A stretch of 64,000 nucleotides of DNA from Holosporales bacterium (GTDB lineage: Bacteria > Pseudomonadota > Alphaproteobacteria > Paracaedibacterales > CANFPP01). The notes under the pieces are model-generated. The model searched no databases and was not told where the DNA came from. It worked only from the letters and a program-made list of their open reading frames with translations. The translations under genes were made by a program, and so were the position numbers. Below, in pieces: positions 1 through 8,654 of this stretch. Within the stretch, counting starts at the first letter, position 1; each line of letters begins with the position of its first letter. The stretch lies in contig CANFPP010000003.1 in assembly GCA_947449005.1 (NCBI GenBank), forward strand, positions 29,638 to 93,637. The letters run 5' to 3'.

Positions 1-1243
1 CTTGAGGACCAGAAAACTGAGGATGAGCTTCCCACACGAGCGCACATCCACCTGATACCAATGGAGTTGCTAAAGATGTACCCAAGCTTTTGACACCACC
101 AGGAAACAAAATATTCGTTCCGAATGCTGAAATTGCACATTCATCCCATCCGTGATCTAAAGGGATATTTGAAGAAAAATGAGGCTTAACATATTTTTTA
201 ATTCCATTAAAAACAGCGATCTTTACAGGAAGAATATTCCTTAGGTCTCTCTCAAAGTTAGGTTTTTTATCATGTTCTTCTAAATTAATGACAATCAAAA
301 TTCTTTTTTTGAGTCTTTCATGCTGAGAAAATGATTGTAAATATTTCTGAATACCCTTGGCTTGACCTTCTACGTCGTCTCCAAAATTTGCGGCTGCCAT
401 AACAAGGATACTATCTGTAGCTTCTAAGGTTTCGGCGATATGATCTAAAATGCGAGCAGGCACACGAAAGTCATCAAAAGGATCACACAGAGAAGTAAGA
501 CGCATACTTAGATTAAGAATGCTTCTTTGTTTGCTCGCCCCATGCCTTACGGCATCGAGAACACCCGGGTTAATTGTTTTTTCTGTAAGCTGCTCTTTAA
601 AAGGGGAATTTTCAATTTCCTTATGCCAATTCTGAAGAATACTTTCTTTATTATCACCCCATTTTTCCATGCCATAAAGAACTTGATGATCATAAGCATG
701 TTGAAGCATTTCAGAATAAGTAAATAAAGCTGAGCCACATCTTTCATACTTATGATAATCTAGTAAGCCAGACGTATACATACATGTTATATGGAATCCT
801 TTACCGCAAGCATCAGGTGCAGCACCATTCATCCCTAGGGCAAGAGACGTCGTTTGAATTACATGGTCTTTATAGTCGGACGTTTCCTGCTGCATTCGTT
901 CATCTGTCTTAAATATGGGGAAATTGAAATATGGTGATCTTAAATTTGGAGGATAACGATATGAAGAACTATCAATAGATCCTTTCAAACAATAAGAGCT
1001 ACACGAACAGTCAAAAACTTTAATGTCTTTACTCTGAAAAGCATCCGGAAGTTGTTTTGCAACCATTTCATTCATGCCTTCGATCATAGAAATTGTTTGA
1101 CCAGCTCCACGAATTCCTCGTGCATGAACCCTATCAAAACCATGAAGTTTTATAGGATCTGTGTGCATTTCTAAAGGAATATCTGCCGCAAACAAAGCAG
1201 AAGAACTCAATACAATAACAACAGAAACAATTAAATTTATCAT
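1..1243 (-). CDS. Secreted subtilase-family (S8) serine peptidase, 3' end outside the window
   Basis: The frame is open from an ATG at 1243 to the window edge (at least 414 residues). It begins with a signal peptide (hydrophobic to about residue 19, ending ALFA). Subtilase landmarks appear in order: GAGQTISMIEG, where the catalytic Asp is expected but Glu55 stands; DHVIQTTSLALG, with His127 as the probable catalytic His; AAANFGDD, with Asn286 for the oxyanion hole; and GTSLATPLVSG, with Ser390, the classic GTSMATP serine motif. A secreted protease is therefore well supported. The Glu at the Asp position and the poor match around the His leave activity uncertain. The leader before the ATG resembles that of the secreted gene starting at 3617, and a duplicated piece of the symporter gene lies just upstream. 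Confidence 0.75.
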   Translation of the reverse strand, partial: MINLIVSVVIVLSSSALFAADIPLEMHTDPIKLHGFDRVHARGIRGAGQTISMIEGMNEMVAKQLPDAFQSKDIKVFDCSCSSYCLKGSIDSSSYRYPPNLRSPYFNFPIFKTDERMQQETSDYKDHVIQTTSLALGMNGAAPDACGKGFHITCMYTSGLLDYHKYERCGSALFTYSEMLQHAYDHQVLYGMEKWGDNKESILQNWHKEIENSPFKEQLTEKTINPGVLDAVRHGASKQRSILNLSMRLTSLCDPFDDFRVPARILDHIAETLEATDSILVMAAANFGDDVEGQAKGIQKYLQSFSQHERLKKRILIVINLEEHDKKPNFERDLRNILPVKIAVFNGIKKYVKPHFSSNIPLDHGWDECAISAFGTNILFPGGVKSLGTSLATPLVSGGCALVWEAHPQFSGPQ

Positions 1244-1319
1244 TTTTACTCTTATTTATTTAGGAAATATTAAAATATTATTTTATTTAATTAAACTGTA
1301 TTATGGGGAAATAGTTTTT

Positions 1320-1464
1320 AAGACAGTTTCTTAAATATTTTGCGAATAATTAAGGCGAAGGCACCGTTGCCCATCACATTGGCAGCTGTCCCGAAAGGAT
1401 CTTGCAGCACATAAATTGTTGTTAAGATACTGAGCATTTCTGGAGTGAAGCCGAGATAATTTTG
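1320..1464 (-). pseudogene. Duplicated 3' fragment of the dicarboxylate/amino-acid symporter gene
   Basis: These 145 bases match 3738-3882 inside the intact symporter, identical over the first 136 and with two mismatches near the upstream end (1456, 1459). The fragment encodes only about the last 48 residues, including the DPFGTAANVMGNGA region, and has no start, so it cannot work as a transporter. It sits on the same strand as the parent gene, on the other side of two secreted-protein genes. Confidence 0.9.
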
Positions 1465-1533
1465 ATAAGCCTAGCAGACAATAATATTTAAAGGAAAGAG
1501 AGATTGTGTAAAACAAATAGCTGAAAAAAACTA

Positions 1534-2277
1534 TTATTTGTCATCGCCTTTTGTCTTTCTATACCGCAGATTAGAATAACTATCTGCAGGAGAGCCTAGA
1601 AGTGATTCTCTTTCTTCAGTACCTATTTTTCTCTCTTCAACTACCGAACCGTCTGATAAATCAGAATCTGTTGAATGGTCAGACAGTCGAGGCTTAAGCT
1701 CTTGTTGAGCAGCTTCCCATTCTGCTCTGCGACGCATAACATCCTTAGATATTTTTTGCGCCTCTCTTAACTCCTTAATTGTTCCAACCTCTACAGCATA
1801 TCTGTGAAAAAGATAGGATAGTTCTCTATTTTTTTTCTGGCCATACTTACCCTCTTCAAAAATACGATATAAATCCCAAAAAACAGGAGCATATCCCTCT
1901 TTGCCAAGCTGGCAACATAAGTCCATAATGATATCATTTTTTTTCGGTATTACAGCTATATCAGTGCTTTCTATGGACTTAAAATACTGGTAACGTTGCT
2001 CCATCTCTATAACTGATTGCTCAGACAAATCAAAAGGAGACAACGAGCCATTATCTACATAGTATGGCTTCGGAGTATAATTCATCCGTCTAAAACAATC
2101 GGGTAATTTAGTATCAGAATCATCTGTTGTTCTACCTGTAGCAGAAGAAAGAATTAATCCTAATCTTGAAGTAACTCCTGATGAAAAATTTCCAAAAAAA
2201 TCATCTACTGCCCCGCATTGATTTGAAAAAAACAGGAGAGCAGTACAAAAACTAAACCATAACTGCTTTATTTTCAT
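1534..2277 (-). CDS. Secreted protein of unknown function with one Sel1-like repeat
   Basis: The protein has 247 residues and a signal peptide (hydrophobic to about residue 20, ending QCGA). A stretch near residues 125-160 (GYAPVFWDLYRIFEEGKYG, then ELSYLFHRYAVEVG) has the spacing of one Sel1-like TPR repeat; the match is by eye and weak. The C-terminal 60 residues are charged, Ser/Glu-rich and probably disordered. The start ATG overlaps the stop of the upstream secreted gene by four bases (ATGA), and GGAGG lies just ahead of it, so the two are one transcription unit and probably act together. I do not recognise a family. Confidence 0.65.
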   Translation of the reverse strand: MKIKQLWFSFCTALLFFSNQCGAVDDFFGNFSSGVTSRLGLILSSATGRTTDDSDTKLPDCFRRMNYTPKPYYVDNGSLSPFDLSEQSVIEMEQRYQYFKSIESTDIAVIPKKNDIIMDLCCQLGKEGYAPVFWDLYRIFEEGKYGQKKNRELSYLFHRYAVEVGTIKELREAQKISKDVMRRRAEWEAAQQELKPRLSDHSTDSDLSDGSVVEERKIGTEERESLLGSPADSYSNLRYRKTKGDDK

Positions 2278-3617
2278 AATCCCTCCATTTTCCGTAGTAC
2301 CATCTGGCTTAGAGTTAATTTTTTATATCCTACTAATCTTTTAAATTGATTCAATAGACCATCGTTTAATCCTAAACTAAATACATCAAGAACTGTTTGA
2401 CTATGATTTACAAAAATCTCATCTTCTAAAAACACTTCATTTTCTATAAAAGGAAAATTTCTTTTAAGAGTTAAATACAAAGAAATCATAGAAATTTGAT
2501 ACTTTTTATCTTCACCAGTTACACTACATATTGGCTTTGTTGATAACGCTTTATAGATACCATACACAGCAGGAGGTACAAGTGCGACAGTTGGGATAAT
2601 AGCACTTGTTTCACCAGTATAAAACCCTTGGGCTGCTCCCCCTAAAATCCCTATGGTAGGACTTAGAATAACAGCGGCCTTCTCCCAATTTCCAAGAGCC
2701 GACTGATTATGCGATATGTTTCCAGAGGATTCAGTCAATTTTTTCCACATTGAAAATCGATACTGTTCATAATAATTATCAGCTAATAAGAAAACAGATT
2801 TTTTCACCTTATCTAAAGTATCAATCACAGGCAATCCAACACTTGCTTGAATTCTCGTATAACCTCTTAATCCATGTAAAAAGGAGGGATTAGATTCAAT
2901 ATGATATGCTGAAGCGAAAGGATTAACTATGAGCTCTTTGACATACTCAACAGAATCGAAATAAGAAGACTGGGCTCCAGACTTAATTAAATCAAGCTTA
3001 GTTTTTAAAATTTGATTGGTTTCTTTTCGAGCATCAAACAACCAATCACAAAACCTAAGAGCCGGTAAACATAAATGATGTGCTGCGAGTTCAAGTTCAG
3101 AGATTGAAGTTGAATTAGAGTGAAACGCAAAACTTTCTGAAGCTTCGTCAAAACCTAAAAGTCCTCTTACAAAAATTGCATAAATATTTCCGTCCTTATA
3201 AAGGGTATCTAAAGCAAACTTACGTTTAAACTCTGCTCTCCAATTTCCTCTATCTGCTCCTAAAGCTCCTGTTGATGTAGAACGTCCAGTTAACACTGAT
3301 AAGAACTTCTTTGAATTTTGAAGCTCTTCTGTTGAAACGAGACTATTCACAGCATTCTCAAGTTCTGAACTTGTCTCAGAATCTTCTATAGCCCTAAAAG
3401 TTTGTCCAAAAACAATTCCTTTAATAAGACATCTATAAGGATTGTTATTATGAGACCAGGGCGTCATAAGCAAGTCATAAGTTTCAGCATAAAATTGGTT
3501 CGCGTCATATCGCACGCGCACAGGTAAATCGCGCAATTGATCTTCAGACAACGAGTGCCCCACTGCAAATGTTACAGAGCTTAAGCTGATTATCGCTACA
3601 ACAAGAAGTTTAATCAT
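2274..3617 (-). CDS. Secreted protein of unknown function (447 aa)
   Basis: The protein opens with a signal peptide (MIKLLVVAIISLSSVTFA). Two hydrophobic stretches follow at about residues 313-355 (rich in Gly, Ala, Ile and Pro), which could be membrane-inserting. The rest is mixed, with a few Cys. It is translationally coupled to the 247-residue secreted protein through an ATGA overlap. The pair lies between the intact symporter and the duplicated symporter fragment. No known domain is evident to me. A secreted or envelope role is all the sequence supports. Confidence 0.65.
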   Translation of the reverse strand: MIKLLVVAIISLSSVTFAVGHSLSEDQLRDLPVRVRYDANQFYAETYDLLMTPWSHNNNPYRCLIKGIVFGQTFRAIEDSETSSELENAVNSLVSTEELQNSKKFLSVLTGRSTSTGALGADRGNWRAEFKRKFALDTLYKDGNIYAIFVRGLLGFDEASESFAFHSNSTSISELELAAHHLCLPALRFCDWLFDARKETNQILKTKLDLIKSGAQSSYFDSVEYVKELIVNPFASAYHIESNPSFLHGLRGYTRIQASVGLPVIDTLDKVKKSVFLLADNYYEQYRFSMWKKLTESSGNISHNQSALGNWEKAAVILSPTIGILGGAAQGFYTGETSAIIPTVALVPPAVYGIYKALSTKPICSVTGEDKKYQISMISLYLTLKRNFPFIENEVFLEDEIFVNHSQTVLDVFSLGLNDGLLNQFKRLVGYKKLTLSQMVLRKMEGL

Positions 3618-3735
3618 TTTTATTCCTATTTATTTTAATGGGATTATACTCTTAAGAGATAAATAAGAATAGATATAAAATATTCAACTGCTTTAATTAC
3701 ACAAAATCGTTAAAATTTTATTATAATTTATTTCA

Positions 3736-4923
3736 TCAAGACAGTTTCTTAAATATTTTGCGAATAATTAAGGCGAAGGCACCGTTGCCCATCACATTGG
3801 CAGCTGTCCCGAAAGGATCTTGCAGCACATAAATTGTTGTTAAGATACTGAGCATTTCTGGAGTGAAGCCGAGGTAGTTTTGCAGTACTGGCAAGATAAC
3901 TAAAACACTGGCACCTGGAATCCCAACGCAAGATAATTTGGCAACAGAAAAAGCTAGAGCAAAGGGTATAAAGGCGACAAAATCTGGCCACGGCATTCCA
4001 AAGATAGAAAGGAGCGTCATTGCGATCATGATGATGGTCAAATCATCCCCAAGCATGTGAATATTCGCCGTTGAAGGAATAACAAGATCCGTAAAATTCT
4101 TATCTTTCGTGTTAATCTCTGTACATTTTAAAGTGACAGGCATTGTTGCAGCAGATGACATCGTGCTAAACCCTGTAAGCCCCGCTGGCAGCATTATTTT
4201 TAATGAGTTCAAGGCACTGCGAACATTCCCCATTGAACTAATGAGGTAGAGAGAGAATATATAAATCACGACCAATGACATACTGAGAAGAAAGACTTTT
4301 CCATACTGATGAAACAAGTGAATCAACGCATCATCATAGCTAAGCTTGAGACAAAATCCGAACACATAAATTGGAAGCAGAGGAATAAAGATCTTCCCCA
4401 AAAATAAACTTATTTTATCACTCAACCAAATTGAAGAATTCTTCATCGTTCTTCTAAATTGATTTTTTTGATTCAGAATATTCAATGCTAAGCCGCAAAT
4501 AACGCCCCCTAACAAAGCTTGTTCCGTAGCAATAATTTTGGGGAAATTAAAACTGAAAAGCACAGAAACAGAAGAGGAAAATTTCGCCGCAAAATCAGGA
4601 GCAAGACACAGACCAACAAACGATAATGTCGCTTTTCCAAACAAATACGCAGTCGTTAACGCAAGACAGTTAGAGATCGTAACGCCGAGAAAAATCAACA
4701 AAAGTAATGTGAGAGACCCACGTTCTAAATTCACTAACGCGCGCAAAATAAAACTAAAGACAATGAGAGGCAGAACGAACATAAGAATTTCGATGAAACA
4801 AGAGCTAATCGTATAAAAAAAACATACGGAATCTAAGCCAAGTTTTTCTCCCATTATCAGAGCGAGTATTATACTGAGAATCAGCTGAACAGGCAGTTGT
4901 TTAAATAATCTAAAACAGTACAC
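3736..4923 (-). CDS. Dicarboxylate/amino acid:cation symporter (SDF family)
   Basis: A 395-residue polytopic inner-membrane protein of the DAACS/SDF family (GltP, DctA relatives), which couples uptake of glutamate, aspartate or C4-dicarboxylates to H+ or Na+. Seen: a serine-rich re-entrant loop (FSTMSSAATMPVT), an NIHMLGDD motif, and a C-terminal DPFGTAANVMGNGA motif corresponding to the substrate- and cation-binding segment. The length is slightly below the usual 420 or so. The substrate cannot be settled by eye. Its last 145 bases are duplicated at 1320-1464. It fits a host-dependent organism taking amino or organic acids from its surroundings. Confidence 0.85.
   Translation of the reverse strand: MYCFRLFKQLPVQLILSIILALIMGEKLGLDSVCFFYTISSCFIEILMFVLPLIVFSFILRALVNLERGSLTLLLLIFLGVTISNCLALTTAYLFGKATLSFVGLCLAPDFAAKFSSSVSVLFSFNFPKIIATEQALLGGVICGLALNILNQKNQFRRTMKNSSIWLSDKISLFLGKIFIPLLPIYVFGFCLKLSYDDALIHLFHQYGKVFLLSMSLVVIYIFSLYLISSMGNVRSALNSLKIMLPAGLTGFSTMSSAATMPVTLKCTEINTKDKNFTDLVIPSTANIHMLGDDLTIIMIAMTLLSIFGMPWPDFVAFIPFALAFSVAKLSCVGIPGASVLVILPVLQNYLGFTPEMLSILTTIYVLQDPFGTAANVMGNGAFALIIRKIFKKLS
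3738..3882. repeat. 145-bp direct repeat, parent copy
   Basis: Same-orientation repeat of 1320-1464, located at the 3' end of the intact symporter gene. The two copies are about 2.4 kb apart and bracket the two secreted-protein genes. Confidence 0.9.
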
Positions 4924-5009
4924 AGGACTAATATTAATAAATTTTGAATGAAGACGACGCTATCATGATCAACCCAATTCTTCAAGAAGAATGGAGAATT
5001 ACTATCCTT

Positions 5010-5957
5010 TCACAAAATGCTTTTAATAAAATCTCTTAATGAGTTTGCAAGATAACCATCAAGCTTGGGAACATTGTCTATATGAGGAAGAGATTTAATT
5101 CGGCTAAGATTTAAGGCAAAAACAAAATGCCTTATCGTCTGTGCTAATTTAAAAGCTTCTAAAAGTTCAATTTCTGTTCCGTATTCTCTCCATTGATCGA
5201 GATAGGCATTTTGAGCACTTATATAACGAGGGTCATCATCTTGAAAATGATGGTTACGCTGAACACTATTAAGCGCTGAAACCAATGAAAAGAATGGGTG
5301 AGAAATACTAGCATCGCCCCAATCACTAAGGATAAGAGAATCACCATCAATTAACATATTGTTATCCTGAAAGTCTCCATGCTCTAGAGTTTCCGGGATG
5401 GCATATCCCGATAATTGCTTACACAATGCATGCATTTTGGGAGCAGACTGATAAAGGACTTCTATCTCACCAGGTGTTAGACCATCACCTTTTAACATGT
5501 CCACTTTTTGGACTAAATCCTGATAAAGGAGTGGCAGTTTTTCGAGTCGCCAATCATTAATGCCTAATCTAAGCAGCTGATCAACATAATCAATACATTT
5601 AATTTGAACGCTGGCGCAGGTTTTCAAGGCATTAATTAAGAGATCTATCTTAAAGTTTTCTTTCAAAACACTTCGAAGAGGCTCACCAGCATCTTTCATT
5701 AAGAAACAAGATAACTGCTCATTTACGGCGATCACTTTTGTAATATTTTTGACTTCATGATCAGCTAAAAACTGCAACAGAAGGGGCTCTTTAGAAAAAG
5801 GGAGAGTCATAGATTTCAGGTAAACACGTCCTTTGGAAGTTTCGAAAGAAGTCACGCGAGACCATAGCATCGTTCGAACAATATTAGGCTGACCTTGAAT
5901 TTTATAGCCGTTCGAAGCTAGGTTGTCTTCTGCCCAACTCACTTCAATTTCTTTCAC
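5010..5957 (-). CDS. APH/choline-kinase-like phosphotransferase
   Basis: A 315-residue protein of the aminoglycoside phosphotransferase/choline kinase superfamily. The catalytic loop is HGDFQDNNML (His193, Asp195, Asn200) and the metal-binding motif LSDWGD has Asp212. It starts with GTG at 5957, only 11 bases after the kdsB stop, so it is probably co-transcribed with kdsB. The superfamily phosphorylates small hydroxylated substrates. The kdsB neighbour hints at a sugar or envelope substrate rather than an antibiotic, but that is inference. The true substrate is unknown. Confidence 0.75.
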   Translation of the reverse strand: MKEIEVSWAEDNLASNGYKIQGQPNIVRTMLWSRVTSFETSKGRVYLKSMTLPFSKEPLLLQFLADHEVKNITKVIAVNEQLSCFLMKDAGEPLRSVLKENFKIDLLINALKTCASVQIKCIDYVDQLLRLGINDWRLEKLPLLYQDLVQKVDMLKGDGLTPGEIEVLYQSAPKMHALCKQLSGYAIPETLEHGDFQDNNMLIDGDSLILSDWGDASISHPFFSLVSALNSVQRNHHFQDDDPRYISAQNAYLDQWREYGTEIELLEAFKLAQTIRHFVFALNLSRIKSLPHIDNVPKLDGYLANSLRDFIKSIL

Positions 5958-5968
5958 GAGTTTGCACT

Positions 5969-6709
5969 CTATCCCGCCATCATCGACCTAGCTTTATCTA
6001 GATCTTCTTGCGTATCAATACTGAGAGGAAACGCATCCACAATTGCGACATCCATGCGCATTCCAGATTCCATAGAACGCAATTGCTCTAAGCTCTCGCA
6101 ATTTTCCAAATACGATATCGGAAGCGTAATAAACTTTTCTAAGGCAGCACGCCGATAAGCATAAATACCAATATGATGATAATAAACGGGCGCATTTGCA
6201 GGAATAGGGCAACGCGAAAAATATAAAGCACGCCCAGTCATAGTGATAGGATCAGGGGCACACATTGCAATTTTTACAACGTTGGGATTTTGAATTTCTG
6301 ACGGATCTTTGATAATAGCTGCAACGGTTGCAATATCAACATCCGGATTATTAAGCGGAGCAAGAACACTCTTTAAAACCTCGGGATCAATCGCTGGTAA
6401 GTCGCCCTGTAAATTGATAATCACATTGTATTGTTTTTGATCTTCAACACCTTGAAGAGCAGCATAAATACGGTCTGAACCTTTGGGAAGATCTGGGTCT
6501 GTTAGAACAGCAATCCCTCCCCGACCTCTAATTTCGCACGCAATTTCTTCGCTGCAGCACGCAACAACAACAGGACCGATGTTTGCTTTTAACGCCTGCT
6601 GCCAAACGTGCACAATCATCGGCAATCCATTAATATCAGCCAGAGGCTTATTTGGGAGACGTATTGCAGCAAGACGTGCTGGAATTACGATGATTGGGTT
6701 TAAGGTCAT
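5969..6709 (-). CDS. kdsB: 3-deoxy-manno-octulosonate cytidylyltransferase (CMP-KDO synthetase)
   Basis: Activates KDO with CTP to give CMP-KDO for the lipopolysaccharide inner core. The 246-residue product is the usual length. It shows the N-terminal nucleotide-binding signature IPARLAAIRLPNKPL, then LTDPDLPKGSDRI and the NLQGDLPAIDP motif. The frame extends to a GTG at 6721, but ATG at 6709 has an AGGTG nine bases upstream and gives the family N-terminus, so I use it. That ATG and its ribosome-binding site lie in a MITE-like repeat. The cell probably makes KDO-containing LPS. An APH-like kinase follows at once. Confidence 0.93.
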   Translation of the reverse strand: MTLNPIIVIPARLAAIRLPNKPLADINGLPMIVHVWQQALKANIGPVVVACCSEEIACEIRGRGGIAVLTDPDLPKGSDRIYAALQGVEDQKQYNVIINLQGDLPAIDPEVLKSVLAPLNNPDVDIATVAAIIKDPSEIQNPNVVKIAMCAPDPITMTGRALYFSRCPIPANAPVYYHHIGIYAYRRAALEKFITLPISYLENCESLEQLRSMESGMRMDVAIVDAFPLSIDTQEDLDKARSMMAG

Positions 6710-6822
6710 GAATGAAAACACCTGTTTTTAAGTTGATCTTAATTCTTCTGGATGTCCACGCACCTACGGTGCTCGCCATCCAGTTAAATAATATCTGCAT
6801 TATCTGCGATTTTAAATACTAT
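6705..6822. mobile_element. MITE-like repeat, degraded copy filling the abcF-kdsB gap
   Basis: Compared with the reverse complement of the copy at 21614-21774, it shares GTCATGAATGAA, GTTTTTAAGTTGATCTT and TATCTGCG-TTTTAAA in the same order. The terminal TACC is lost. The kdsB start codon is the CAT (read on the minus strand) in the terminal repeat. A GC-rich hairpin (6749-6783) replaces part of the centre. Confidence 0.65.
6749..6783. repeat. Nested hairpin in the kdsB leader
   Basis: Arms CTGGATG and CATCCAG enclose an inner GCACC-TAC-GGTGC stem, giving a 35-base two-tier palindrome. There is no T-run on either side, so a rho-independent terminator is unlikely. It could be an RNA stem or a small palindromic insert in the repeat. 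Confidence 0.6.
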
Positions 6823-6825
6823 AGT

Positions 6826-8253
6826 TTATAATACAAACTGACCAACATCAATCGACTCAGTGACATTAATAGCCTTTAGAAAATCTGTATCATGAGAGAT
6901 CACGATCAACGTTCCTGGATACTGCTGAAGCACTTGAATGACGTGCGTACGAGTTTCTAGATCTAGATTATTGGTCATCTCGTCAAGGATTAGAAGTTTT
7001 GGTGTTTTGGCAGCAATTTGTGCAAGGCAAAGTTTTGCTTTTTCACCGCCTGAAAGAACAGATACCTTCGCACTGATTTCTTCATTTTTGCGAAACAGGA
7101 AATCGTTTAAGTGGCAGCGTATCTCTGCATGCGTCCAATGAGGCGCTAACTCTTCAATTGTTTCATAAACTGTTTGATCTGGAGACAATGTTTTATAATG
7201 CTGATCAAGATAACCAATGTCTTCGGTTTTTGGGACATACCAAGTGCCTGATTTAAAGATATTAGGGTCATTTAAAATTGCCTTAATCAAGGTTGATTTA
7301 CCGCTTCCATTATCCCCGGTGATGGCAATACGCTCTCCCGCTGAAATAGAGAAATTAAGGTTATGCAAAAGAGGTTGGCCATTCTCAACAAATCCAATAT
7401 TGCCGTCAGTAACGGACACCGAGGCGCAACACCCAAGATCCGCTGCCGATAATGAAAATTTAGGATTAAGACTTTCAGGAAGTTTTAGCTCTGATAACGT
7501 GTCAGCCAATCCCTCACGTTTGTCGCGAATAGCGCTTTTTTTTCGGCCCGTTGTTTCAATGGCACGTCTCGCTTTTTCAGCTGAACCAACCGTAGGCCAT
7601 CTTCGATTTTCAATAAATTTTTGCCCCTTTAAATCACTTTTCTTCGCTCTGTCTTGTTCCTTCATCAAAACTTTGTGAGCCTCCTTTTTTTGAAACTTAA
7701 GGGATGAAATTTCGTCTTCGATAGATGCCCTTTTGATGTGAGCTTCACGGATGTAATCATCATAATTTCCCTGAAAAACATGAACCTTCTCGTTATCGAT
7801 ATGCCACAGTATATCAATATTATTTCTGAGTAGCTCCACATCATGAGTGACGACAACAAGAGTCCCTGGAAACGAGTGCAGCATCCGCATTAATGCTCTT
7901 CTATTACGTTGATCAAGATGATTTGTCGGCTCGTCTAGCAAAAGGACATCGGGTTTCAGAGCTAAAGCTTGCGTCAATGCTTTATTTAAGCGCTCACTTC
8001 CGCTTAAAGGTTCAAGGATGTCAACAATCTGAGGGACATAACCAAAAACAATATCATTAGGAATAACTAGTTGTCCTTCATGAAGTATAGTTTCTCCACG
8101 TAGCACTTTAAGCAACGTTGATTTGCCACTCCCGTTACGTCCAATGATTGCAATACGGTTGCCATCATGAACATGAGTGCTGAAATTTTCAAAACAAACT
8201 TTTTGGGGAAAAGACAAACAAATGTCTTTAAATTGAATCGGTTTATGGGCCAT
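6826..8253 (-). CDS. ABC-F family ATPase
   Basis: A soluble 475-residue protein with two ABC ATPase domains and no membrane segments, as in ABC-F ribosome-associated factors (EttA, Uup, and Vga/Lsa-type resistance proteins). Walker A motifs are GRNGSGKS and GDNGSGKS. Walker B motifs are VLLLDEPTNHLD and LLILDEMTNNLD. Signatures are LSGSE and LSGGE. A charged linker of about 100 residues (KKEAHKVLMKEQDRAKKS and onward) lies between the domains. It is shorter than Uup (about 635) and lacks a C-terminal coiled coil. The frame reaches a TTG at 8265, but ATG at 8253 has GAGAG at good spacing. A translation-factor or ribosome-protection role is likely; which cannot be told by eye. Confidence 0.82.
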   Translation of the reverse strand: MAHKPIQFKDICLSFPQKVCFENFSTHVHDGNRIAIIGRNGSGKSTLLKVLRGETILHEGQLVIPNDIVFGYVPQIVDILEPLSGSERLNKALTQALALKPDVLLLDEPTNHLDQRNRRALMRMLHSFPGTLVVVTHDVELLRNNIDILWHIDNEKVHVFQGNYDDYIREAHIKRASIEDEISSLKFQKKEAHKVLMKEQDRAKKSDLKGQKFIENRRWPTVGSAEKARRAIETTGRKKSAIRDKREGLADTLSELKLPESLNPKFSLSAADLGCCASVSVTDGNIGFVENGQPLLHNLNFSISAGERIAITGDNGSGKSTLIKAILNDPNIFKSGTWYVPKTEDIGYLDQHYKTLSPDQTVYETIEELAPHWTHAEIRCHLNDFLFRKNEEISAKVSVLSGGEKAKLCLAQIAAKTPKLLILDEMTNNLDLETRTHVIQVLQQYPGTLIVISHDTDFLKAINVTESIDVGQFVL

Positions 8254-8510
8254 GTTTTCTCTCAACTATATAAGCGGCTAAACTTTAAAGTTTTTCAAAA
8301 ATCCAGGGTTAGATTTTTAAATTTAAGCCCCTTTTTATGTGGGCTTATTGAGAGATACGATCCATTGAAAACACTCCATTTTCTTTATTGTACAAAAGGT
8401 AGATTAAGGCAATTTTTATGTCAAGGAGAATTCAAGACATTGATATCATTTTTCTTCACAAAACACACTAAATTCTGCACAATACAATCATTAGAATTAG
8501 GAAAGTAATC

Positions 8511-8654
8511 ATGGAAATACTCACAACAAAAGAAGAGGACTATAGCGTCCTAGTTGAAACGCTTTATCTTATATCCATTCCAGGTGTCAAAGATTCAATA
8601 CTACAAGAAAAAAATTTTCCTTTAGAGGTCTTCAGTAAAGATTTGGATTGGTAA
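8511..8654 (+). pseudogene. Remnant of a Phd/YefM-type antitoxin (C-terminal half, 47 aa)
   Basis: A short frame with a good ribosome-binding site (AGGAAAG). It encodes LTTKEEDYSVLVETLYLIS and ends in SKDLDW, resembling the C-terminal, toxin-binding half of Phd/YefM antitoxins. The N-terminal DNA-binding half is missing and no intact toxin follows; only a short broken frame (FKFYKRYSAAIL) does. Read as a decayed toxin-antitoxin locus, though the short peptide may still be made. Confidence 0.45.

Noticed and set aside
450..747. Short frames on both strands near 0.5-0.75 kb
   Set aside because: They lie inside the continuous subtilase frame, which carries recognisable motifs.
1331..1516. Open frame over the duplicated symporter fragment (also seen at 3749-3991)
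   Set aside because: It is an out-of-frame shadow of the symporter 3' end, present at both places only because the DNA is duplicated.
8167..8508. 113-codon forward frame over the abcF 5' end and leader
   Set aside because: The first third is antisense to abcF and the rest has no family features or ribosome-binding site; nothing supports it as a gene.
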